The translations under genes were made by a program, and so were the position numbers. This document shows, piece by piece, positions 6,396 through 12,271 of a DNA stretch of 12,271 nucleotides. The notes beneath the pieces were generated by a model, which did no database searches, was not told the DNA's origin, and worked only from the letters and a program-made list of their open reading frames with translations. The stretch is from the NCBI GenBank assembly GCA_016194725.1, contig JACQAW010000111.1, positions 1 through 12,271 on the forward strand, in the 5' to 3' direction. This DNA is from Deltaproteobacteria bacterium. GTDB lineage: Bacteria > Bdellovibrionota > UBA1018 > UBA923. Each line of letters opens with the position of its first letter. The stretch's first letter is position 1.

Positions 6396-7082
6396 TTAGT
6401 TCGCACTGCCGAAGCGATCGTTCTCCCACACCACCTCGCCGCGCGGAGTGATGATGTCGGCGACCTTTCCAGGATCAGCGGAAAGCATCTTCGCGACGAC
6501 CTCGTAGTAGAAGGTTTCCTCGTCGTAGAGCTGACAGAAGCTGTGGAGGACCGATCTCGTCACGGAAAACGCATCCTTCTTGGTCTCGTCGTCGGGGCGA
6601 TAGAACCGAAAGCCGTTCAGGGTTCTTTCGCGCACGATGCTGATCGCGTCGCCCGCCTTCTGGTAGCTGGTCACCTTGAGAAGCGCGAGCTTGTTGATCT
6701 CCTCCATCTCTGCGGAAGTCGGAGCATGGCCTTCCGGCATTTTGGCGACCAGGAAGCCGGCGACGATGCGAAGCTGTTCGATGGTGCTGAGGCGCTTCTT
6801 GCGAGCATCCTTGATCACCTTGTCCAGTTCGTCATCCAGCACCTTCGAGAGTGCGGTGAGGCGATAAGCCTCTTCACGCAGGTCTCCGAGGTCGACCACG
6901 ACCCCGAGCCGATACGCCATCGCGAGCACGCGCTCGAAGGTGACAGAGCTCGATTTGAGATCGCGATCGAAGTTGCGAGGGTCGACTCCAAGGTCACGCG
7001 CTGCCTGTGCGGCTGGGATGTCCTTCTCCTTGAGGTGATCGCGAATGCGGTTCTGAAGAAGCTTCTTGATTTCCTGGTCCAT
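6396..7082 (-). CDS. XRE-like helix-turn-helix regulator
   Basis: The 228-residue protein has an N-terminal helix-turn-helix of the XRE (lambda Cro/C1) type at about residues 11-65: A-A-Q-A-A-R-D-L-G-V (24-33), then a recognition region, then S-V-T-F-E-R-V-L-A-M-A-Y-R-L-G-V (46-61), the usual closing pattern. Residues 66-228 are mainly helical and charged, and I do not recognise a known effector domain in them. This region probably senses a signal or mediates oligomerisation. The ATG start has AGGAGG 4 bases upstream. It is the first gene of a probable pair with the YdjM-like gene. It lies 134 bases after the kinase gene on the same strand but has its own promoter candidate, so I treat it as a separate transcription unit. 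Confidence 0.85.
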   Translation of the reverse strand: MDQEIKKLLQNRIRDHLKEKDIPAAQAARDLGVDPRNFDRDLKSSSVTFERVLAMAYRLGVVVDLGDLREEAYRLTALSKVLDDELDKVIKDARKKRLSTIEQLRIVAGFLVAKMPEGHAPTSAEMEEINKLALLKVTSYQKAGDAISIVRERTLNGFRFYRPDDETKKDAFSVTRSVLHSFCQLYDEETFYYEVVAKMLSADPGKVADIITPRGEVVWENDRFGSAN

Positions 7083-7216
7083 GCGTCCTCCTATGACGAT
7101 GAGTTGATACCACTAAGTCTGATGATCTTCCGTGATGATGTCAACGGACGATAAAGATTTTTATTTGCCGCACCGCAATGTCGGCGGAACCCCGTCACTT
7201 GCGTAGGACCGCCGCT
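7083..7216 (-). promoter_or_regulatory. Promoter region of the XRE-like/YdjM-like pair
   Basis: Read on the - strand, a perfect -35 (TTGACA, 7139-7144) is followed after 17 bases by CAGACT (7116-7121), which keeps the key A and T of a -10. An AT-rich tract (about 7150-7170) sits just upstream like an UP element. AGGAGG (7087-7092) precedes the start. TGATGAT occurs at 7120-7126 and 7133-7139, with a near copy TGACGAT at 7094-7100. The spacings are 13 and 26 bases, so these could be regulator binding sites. I see no good terminator for the kinase gene here. Confidence 0.5.
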
Positions 7217-8971
7217 CTAGTCTGCGGCGATTCGGATGGGAACCACGTGGGCCAGCCCTTTGGGCACCATCTTCACGTCGAGCCACTTTACGCGGTCCTC
7301 GATCTTCTTTTCCTCGAAGCGACTTGTGACCAGGATTGAGTTCTGACTTATTTGCAGGGACTCGATGAGGTCGAGACCGCTCTGGTCCTGGCCGAGTAAT
7401 TCGTAGTCCATGAGAAAGAGGCTATGCTTTTTCGCATCGGGGTTACTGGCGAGCCAACCCTTTAGGGCTTGGCCGTCGTTGAACCGGACGAGCTGAAGTG
7501 CTCCTTTTTCGGCGTGGCCGGCAAGCCGTTCCTGCCAGACATCGTGAATGGACTGGTCATCATCTACGATCACGACCTTGCGTGCGTCGCCCAGATCAAG
7601 CGCCGGAACAAACCACGATGGCGGGCGTGCAGCCGGAAAGTCGAGAGTTACTTTGGTGCCCACACCAAAGCGAGACTGAATCGTGAGAGCGCCGCCGAGC
7701 TCCTGAATGGCCTTCTTCGCATGGAAAAGCCCAAGGCCAGATCCATTCGACTTGCCATAGCTAAACCCACATTCGCCGACGCGGGCGAGTATCTCGGGGC
7801 TTATGCCGCGCCCGGTATCTTCAACAGTGAGTAGAAGTCTGTTCGACTCCGCCGTCTCGAGCCCAATCCTTATGGAGCCGTTCTCGGAGATTGCCTCAAG
7901 GGCGTTGTTCAGTATGTTGGAAACGTGACGCTTGAACTCGCCAGGTCGCAGGAGCACGAACATCCCGTAAGAACTTGAGTCGAGCGGTGTAGAGATCAGA
8001 ACCTCGCGGTTTCCGAGTGTCAGACGTTTCTCGCTGACGACAGACTCCACGAGGCTCGACAGGAGCTGCACACTGGGTTTCTCCGAAGGAGCGGCCATTG
8101 CGCTTGTCGGTGCCTGTTGAGACTTTACGGCGACCTTCTTCGCCTTCAGCTCGTTTGCGATGTCCCGGATACGGGAGACTGCATTGCGGAGGATCACGCG
8201 ATGCTTCTCGGGCAGTGGTGCGGTCATCGGCAGCATCATCTCCAGAGCTTCGAGCGGCGATCTGATGTCGTGCTCCACCCGGTCTGCGACCTCGGCCATT
8301 ACAGCGCGCTTCTCAGTATCCTTGACGCGGGCATAGAGCGTTTCGATCGCGCGCACAAACTTCCGCATTTCGCCCGTTGCATTTATTCGTGTGAGATCGA
8401 AGTCCTCTCCACGCGAGAAGCGATCGAAGGCAGAGTTGAGCCCCTGTAGTGGCTGATGAATCCGCTGCCAGACGTATTGAGCGGAAAAGAGCACGACAAC
8501 AACGAAAAGCAGGCCGCTGACCAGCAGCACGAAGAGAATTGCGCGATTAGGCAGATGGGTTGCCTCCGCGGCCGAGAGGTCGAGCTTTGCGACGACTACG
8601 TTCAACGGCTTTGGATCATTGGGACGCGTCTCAGGAAGCACAATCGAGCGAACTATATCAACGGTCGTAAGCTCGCTCGACGGTACAACCTTTAGGGATT
8701 CGAGCCTAAGTTTCTGGCGAAATGCCTCAAGCTCGCCTTGAAGCGCGTCATCCAGTCCGAGCTGTCTCCATGCTCGCCACTTGTCCTCGCGTGTGCTTAG
8801 CTCAGTCGCCACCTCAAGGCGAAGCTTAGCCGCCGCCGAGTTGAAGTTGGACTCCGAAACATACTTGTAGGCGAAGTAAACGCCGACTGAGCTGGTAAGA
8901 ATGGCCGCCACCTGAATGAGAATCAGGTTACGGAGCAGCGGTGATTCTTTGCCTGAAAACTTCGTGCTCAT
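7217..8971 (-). CDS. Hybrid histidine kinase with periplasmic sensor and C-terminal receiver
   Basis: The 584-residue inner-membrane sensor has a first membrane span (about 14-34), a periplasmic region of about 105 residues with no recognised ligand domain (35-142), and a second span (143-166). A HAMP-like linker (167-220) follows. The dimerisation helix carries the phospho-acceptor His234 in V-E-H-D-I-R-S-P-L. The ATPase domain has N-box N-I-L-N-N-A-L-E-A (352-360), G1 D-T-G-R-G-I (385-390) and G2 G-S-G-L-G-L (410-415). The C-terminal receiver (464-584) has acidic residues 470-472, phospho-acceptor Asp522, Thr549/Ser550 and Lys571, so all its active-site residues are present. Phosphate should pass from His234 to Asp522 and then on through a phosphotransfer protein, none of which is in the window. 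It starts 3 bases after the binding-protein gene, a natural source of its ligand. The nearby sigma-54 activator is a candidate output. Confidence 0.93.
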   Translation of the reverse strand: MSTKFSGKESPLLRNLILIQVAAILTSSVGVYFAYKYVSESNFNSAAAKLRLEVATELSTREDKWRAWRQLGLDDALQGELEAFRQKLRLESLKVVPSSELTTVDIVRSIVLPETRPNDPKPLNVVVAKLDLSAAEATHLPNRAILFVLLVSGLLFVVVVLFSAQYVWQRIHQPLQGLNSAFDRFSRGEDFDLTRINATGEMRKFVRAIETLYARVKDTEKRAVMAEVADRVEHDIRSPLEALEMMLPMTAPLPEKHRVILRNAVSRIRDIANELKAKKVAVKSQQAPTSAMAAPSEKPSVQLLSSLVESVVSEKRLTLGNREVLISTPLDSSSYGMFVLLRPGEFKRHVSNILNNALEAISENGSIRIGLETAESNRLLLTVEDTGRGISPEILARVGECGFSYGKSNGSGLGLFHAKKAIQELGGALTIQSRFGVGTKVTLDFPAARPPSWFVPALDLGDARKVVIVDDDQSIHDVWQERLAGHAEKGALQLVRFNDGQALKGWLASNPDAKKHSLFLMDYELLGQDQSGLDLIESLQISQNSILVTSRFEEKKIEDRVKWLDVKMVPKGLAHVVPIRIAAD

Positions 8972-8974
8972 ACT

Positions 8975-10096
8975 TCAGCTCGCGGGAACGAATCCCTTCC
9001 TCGTATATTTCAGGTAGTGGAGGGGCCTAGTCGCGTGCCCGCCCTTCGGGCCGAAGCATAGCTTCCCAATGGAAAGTCCCTCGTAGCACTTTGACTGATG
9101 AAATGCCGCGATCATGCTTTCTCGGTCGACCTGTCCCTTGCTTCGCCGCACGAGCGTACCGGCAATGACGCCAAGATCATACCCGAACGAAGTCTCAGGG
9201 GTCGGCTCCTTCGCATAGGAACGGAAGAATGCCTCCTCGAAGCTCTTCGCCGTAGGCGACCCGCGCAGATAGGAGGCGGCCATGTAGAAGGGAGCTTTTC
9301 GGTTCGCGATGAAACGTCTAAGAACGTCCGAGTCTACCGTGCCCCAGGCGGTGCCGGCAATGATTGGGAGATCGACGCCGGCAGCGGTGATCTCATCAAC
9401 CCAGCCAACAAGGGCCTCGGGATAGGGAGTAAGACAGATAAAGCTGATCGCGCCACTTCTGAGCTGCTCCAGGTCTTCCTTGTCGAGCAAGAGGTCGCGA
9501 TTCAGCCGAGTCACGCGAACGTCGATGCCCGTGAAACGCTTTTCTGCGATGACTCGCTTGAAGATAGCCTCCTGGCTCATCGAAGCGACTGCCGAAGGGT
9601 TGATGATTACCAGCCCCTTCTTGCCTCGATAGAGCTTCTGCGCGAAGCTCAGCATCGACTCAACCTCGTAATCCATCGAAAAGCCGGTCGTGTAGAAGTT
9701 CGGACCCATCTCGCGCAGGTCGTTGTGATTGGAACCCGCAACAATCGTAAGAACGCCGGTTTCTTTCGCCACGCGGCCGACGACTAGCGAGTCGTGGCTG
9801 CCCGGAAAACCAAACAGCGCAGAGACGTTCTGGTTAAGTAGCTCTGTCGCGCTCTTCTCCGCTCCGAGCTGTGAGCTGCCAGTGATCTGACGCACGCGTA
9901 GAACGTCTGCGGCCTTCTCGCGGCCAATCATCTCCTTCAGCCCGAGCTCGAAGCCCATCAGGAAGCCTTCCTGAATCTTTGGAGTGATGATCGCCGTCGA
10001 AGAGCCATAGCCAATTAGGCCGCTGCCCTTGATGGCGGCCCTAGCGTCGAGCGCCAGCATCGAGAGCAATAGCGAGACGTACACTGTCGTTCTCAT
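8975..10096 (-). CDS. Periplasmic Leu/Ile/Val-type substrate-binding protein (sensor type)
   Basis: The 373-residue protein resembles the branched-chain amino acid (Peripla_BP_6) binding proteins. It has a signal peptide (residues 1-20, cleavage after A-R-A), then I-G-Y-G-S-S, N-V-S-A-L-F-G-F-P-G-S (the family's loop that touches the ligand), T-I-V-A-G-S-N, an inter-domain F-Y-T-T-G-F-S, and a second lobe with P-I-I-A-G-T-A-W-G. Two cysteines near the C-terminus (K-C-Y-E-G and K-L-C-F-G) could form a disulfide, common in this family. No permease or ATPase gene is next to it. Instead it lies between a methyltransferase and a histidine kinase, so I infer it presents a small ligand to the kinase rather than feeding a transporter. 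Its ATG overlaps the methyltransferase stop by 4 bases; the Shine-Dalgarno is weak, so coupling is likely. Confidence 0.88.
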   Translation of the reverse strand: MRTTVYVSLLLSMLALDARAAIKGSGLIGYGSSTAIITPKIQEGFLMGFELGLKEMIGREKAADVLRVRQITGSSQLGAEKSATELLNQNVSALFGFPGSHDSLVVGRVAKETGVLTIVAGSNHNDLREMGPNFYTTGFSMDYEVESMLSFAQKLYRGKKGLVIINPSAVASMSQEAIFKRVIAEKRFTGIDVRVTRLNRDLLLDKEDLEQLRSGAISFICLTPYPEALVGWVDEITAAGVDLPIIAGTAWGTVDSDVLRRFIANRKAPFYMAASYLRGSPTAKSFEEAFFRSYAKEPTPETSFGYDLGVIAGTLVRRSKGQVDRESMIAAFHQSKCYEGLSIGKLCFGPKGGHATRPLHYLKYTRKGFVPAS

Positions 10097-11343
10097 CCGT
10101 GCACCGTCTCTATTATCTGGCGACGAGTCGGTGTGTTAATGACCTTCTTCAGCTTCAGTCCTGCCTTCGAGAGAAGCGCAGAGTAGTCTCCAATCGTCCG
10201 CTCACGGCCTCCGGTTTGAACGAGCATGGTGAGATCGGCTAGGGTCACGCGGCCGAGTCGATCATCATCCATAATGGATTCCAGAAGGAGCAGGCGGCCA
10301 TTCTTGTGCAGATGGCCGGCAGCCCGTTTCAAAATCTGGACGGCCTGCTCGTCGGTCCAGTCGTGAATTATCCAGCCAAGAGAGACAAGATCGAAAGTCT
10401 TATCTTCGGGGAGACCGGCAAGGCGGTCGAGCCGGTCGCCCTCAAAGAAGTTTCCGTCTACCCACCTAATCGGACGCGTCTTCGACGCCGCGAAACGCTT
10501 GTAGATGGCCTGATAAAGAGGCATCCCATCTCTCAGGTCGTAAATCTGAATGTCCTCGATCTGGCTGCTTGAGTCGGCCAGGGCGGTTGCCCAGGCGCCA
10601 CTTGCGCCGCCGATGTCGAGAACGTTCCAGACGCCGGTCTTGTCCACCTGGGCGGCCAGCTTCTCGTCGTCGGTGATATTAGCCTGGTGCATTCCTTCCA
10701 TGAGGTCGTTGAAGATCCCAGGATAGACCTTAGTGAGAAGAAACGGGTTCGAGACCTCCGCGCCGAAAATGGCCGGCCACTGAGTGCGCCCGTCGCGAAT
10801 CGCGCCGGACAGTCCCTTCGGCGAAAAAATCTTTGACATGACGCGCTCGTAGTTTTTCACCCAGAGCCCCATGTAGGTCCGCGACTCTGGCGAAAGAACC
10901 TCGATTAGGTCTGGCGACAGGCTAACGTGATCTCCCTTCTCGGATAAGAGCTCGGCACCAACGGCCGCGGAATACATATCGGGCTCAAACCCCGAAGACG
11001 CCGAGATGGTCTTTAGGTGCATGGAGCCCGTAGAAAGCAGGTTGGCGAGGCCTGAGTTCAGAAGCCAGAAGAGCGCGTCAGCTGAATCGCGTCGATATTT
11101 GGGCGCATTGACCGCCACGGAGTATTGGCCGGTCGCCTCTCTAGCCGCGAGGCCAAGGAAGGCCGCAGCATTGAGGAAACGAGTAAGCGCGTCCGCGTGG
11201 TACTCACCATTCCGCGTAAGGCTTGCTACTTCGAGGCGCCCATTCGCGGCTTTGAGAACGACCTTTTGAAAGGTTTCCGCGACAGCCCATTCCTGAACTG
11301 TTCTCGCCGCCTTCAACAACTTCATGGCACCGGCGTTTGTCAT
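10093..11343 (-). CDS. SAM-dependent O-methyltransferase (Methyltransf_2 type)
   Basis: The 416-residue protein has the build of class I small-molecule O-methyltransferases of the caffeate/hydroxyindole/polyketide type. An N-terminal helical dimerisation region (about 15-160) is followed by a Rossmann domain. The SAM-binding motif V-L-D-I-G-G-A-S-G-A is at 241-250, an acidic residue after the next strand at D269, and W-I-I-H-D-W-T-D-E-Q at 324-333, where His327 corresponds to the catalytic base of plant COMT-like enzymes. The late L-V-Q-T-G-G-R-E-R-T motif is at 374-383. It should methylate a hydroxyl on an aromatic or other small molecule, but the substrate cannot be read. The ATG overlaps the activator stop by 4 bases with GGGAGG upstream. 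No biosynthetic enzyme accompanies it; the neighbours are all signalling genes, which suggests it makes, modifies or inactivates the sensed compound. Confidence 0.92.
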   Translation of the reverse strand: MTNAGAMKLLKAARTVQEWAVAETFQKVVLKAANGRLEVASLTRNGEYHADALTRFLNAAAFLGLAAREATGQYSVAVNAPKYRRDSADALFWLLNSGLANLLSTGSMHLKTISASSGFEPDMYSAAVGAELLSEKGDHVSLSPDLIEVLSPESRTYMGLWVKNYERVMSKIFSPKGLSGAIRDGRTQWPAIFGAEVSNPFLLTKVYPGIFNDLMEGMHQANITDDEKLAAQVDKTGVWNVLDIGGASGAWATALADSSSQIEDIQIYDLRDGMPLYQAIYKRFAASKTRPIRWVDGNFFEGDRLDRLAGLPEDKTFDLVSLGWIIHDWTDEQAVQILKRAAGHLHKNGRLLLLESIMDDDRLGRVTLADLTMLVQTGGRERTIGDYSALLSKAGLKLKKVINTPTRRQIIETVHG

Positions 11344-12271
11344 TGCAGACCTCCCGGCGAAGGCTGATTTGCAAAGGCTGAATCAGTGGCGCTCGCTTCC
11401 GCATCGACCTGTAGGCGCTTGCCGAGGCCGTAGAGAGCAAGTTTCTTGAAAATCGTACTGCGAGCCAAACCGATACGTGCCGCAAGTTCGGCGGCATTTC
11501 CATTCATGAGGTGAAGCCCGAGCCGCAGAAACTCGCGCTCGGCCGTCTCAAGGAAAGACTGGTAGTCCGTCGCGGTGAGATTTGAGACATCGGTTGGAAG
11601 AGCTGTGTCGATGCGCTTCTGCGCAAGTCCAAGGTCGTCCAGGGCGCCGTCGAGCGACACGTCCTGAGCGTCGATCTCATCCGAGGCGCGTCGGTGGGCG
11701 GCGATGATTGCGCGCTCGATAGTGTTGCGAAGTTCTCTGATGTTTCCAGGCCATTCGTATGCGATCAGGCGCTTCAATGCTGTGTCGGACATCGACATTC
11801 GTGATCCGCCAATCTGCAAAACGAAGAAGCGTGCCAGGTCAGGAATGTCCTCGAGACGCGCACGCAATGGCGTGGTTCTGATGCGAACCACATTCAGGCG
11901 ATAGTAGAGGTCTTCGCGGAAGAGCTTGCGCTTGACCATCTCTTCGAGGTTTCGATTGGTCGCGGTCACGATCCGGCAGCTTACATTCACAGGCTTTGTG
12001 CCACCCACGCGGAAGAACTGACCGTCTTCAACCGCGCGCAGCAACTTCGCTTGTGCGGCCAGGGGCAGTTCGCCGATCTCATCGAGGAATAGCGTGCCAC
12101 CGTGGGCCAGCTCGAACTTTCCGGCCTTGTCTTTGTCCGCGCTGGTGAAAGCGCCGCGCTTATGTCCGAACAGCTCGCTCTCGACAAGGCCCTCGGGAAT
12201 CGCGCCACAGTTCACGACTACGAGAGGTCGATTTTCGCCTTCGTCGATGGCGTGAATTCTCCGCGCAATAA
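11340..12271 (-). CDS. Sigma-54-dependent transcriptional activator (NtrC family), 5'-truncated by window
   Basis: The visible 309 residues cover most of the AAA+ domain and the DNA-binding end. The frame is open to the window edge and the conserved sequence continues past the GTG at 12215, so that GTG is not the start; the N-terminal sensing domain and Walker A lie outside. Visible parts are V-N-C-G-A-I-P, E-S-E-L-F-G-H, the sigma-54 contact loop as G-A-F-T-S-A (12138-12155; consensus GAFTGA), Walker B G-G-T-L-F-L-D-E, F-R-E-D-L-Y-Y-R-L-N, the sensor II region W-P-G-N-I-R-E-L-R-N, and a Fis-type helix-turn-helix (A-A-E-L-A-A-R-I-G-L-A-R-S-T-I-F). A polar tail of about 25 residues ends the protein. 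It should activate sigma-54 promoters by ATP-driven remodelling. It is first in this operon, and the receiver of the kinase three genes on may ultimately signal to it. Confidence 0.95.
   Translation of the reverse strand, partial: IARRIHAIDEGENRPLVVVNCGAIPEGLVESELFGHKRGAFTSADKDKAGKFELAHGGTLFLDEIGELPLAAQAKLLRAVEDGQFFRVGGTKPVNVSCRIVTATNRNLEEMVKRKLFREDLYYRLNVVRIRTTPLRARLEDIPDLARFFVLQIGGSRMSMSDTALKRLIAYEWPGNIRELRNTIERAIIAAHRRASDEIDAQDVSLDGALDDLGLAQKRIDTALPTDVSNLTATDYQSFLETAEREFLRLGLHLMNGNAAELAARIGLARSTIFKKLALYGLGKRLQVDAEASATDSAFANQPSPGGLQ

Noticed and set aside
6543..7154. 203-codon open frame on the + strand
   Set aside because: It lies opposite the XRE-like gene, which has a recognisable domain and a strong ribosome binding site; the + frame shows no domain.
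7150..7200. Terminator for the kinase operon
   Set aside because: On the - strand the GC-rich inverted bases are followed by an A-rich, not a T-rich, run, so it does not form a factor-independent terminator.
7180..7205. Sigma-54 promoter upstream of the XRE-like gene
   Set aside because: GG and GC elements are present but separated by 13 rather than 10 bases.
9098..9787. 229-codon open frame on the + strand
   Set aside because: It is antisense to the binding-protein gene, whose family match is clear; the translation resembles no known family.
12213..12215. GTG as the start of the sigma-54 activator
   Set aside because: Family-typical residues continue upstream to the window edge and the AAA+ domain would lack its Walker A motif.

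Overview
The window reads as a compact, gene-dense stretch of a Gram-negative (two-membrane) bacterial chromosome with GC somewhat above 50%. Cleavable signal peptides, a periplasmic binding protein, a sigma-54 (NtrC-type) activator and an Rhs-derived toxin all point that way. The flavour resembles Bdellovibrionota or former Deltaproteobacteria, but I infer this from gene content only and hold it weakly. I see no tRNA, rRNA, CRISPR array or transposase, and no gene-free stretch longer than about 190 bases.

Left part (1-1675): an unrecognised protein on the + strand meets, tail to tail with overlapping stop codons, a two-gene - strand unit. That unit encodes a stand-alone BRCT-domain protein and an SRAP (YedK/HMCES-type) abasic-site protein, so it looks like DNA-damage handling. 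A 191-base divergent intergenic region (1676-1866) with inverted repeats follows.

Middle part (1867-5828, + strand): five genes overlap or nearly touch. They are a secreted transglutaminase-like/TPR protein broken by a frameshift; a 198-residue miniature Rhs toxin made of a signal peptide, the last Rhs core repeat and a C-terminal toxin tip; its probable immunity protein; a type I signal peptidase with extra N-terminal membrane segments; and a membrane protein built from two copies of one unit. The last gene meets, again by overlapping stops, a - strand unit of an XRE-like regulator and a YdjM/DUF457 membrane protein (5825-7082).

Right part (7217-12271, - strand): four genes, in transcription order sigma-54 activator (5' end outside the window), class I O-methyltransferase, periplasmic Leu/Ile/Val-type binding protein with no permease beside it, and hybrid histidine kinase with a C-terminal receiver. 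Junctions are two 4-base ATGA overlaps and one 3-base gap, so this is almost certainly one operon. Its parts parallel Vibrio LuxP (binding protein), LuxQ (hybrid kinase) and LuxO (sigma-54 activator), with a small-molecule methyltransferase added. A ligand-sensing, possibly signal-producing circuit is my main hypothesis, and it is an inference from gene content.
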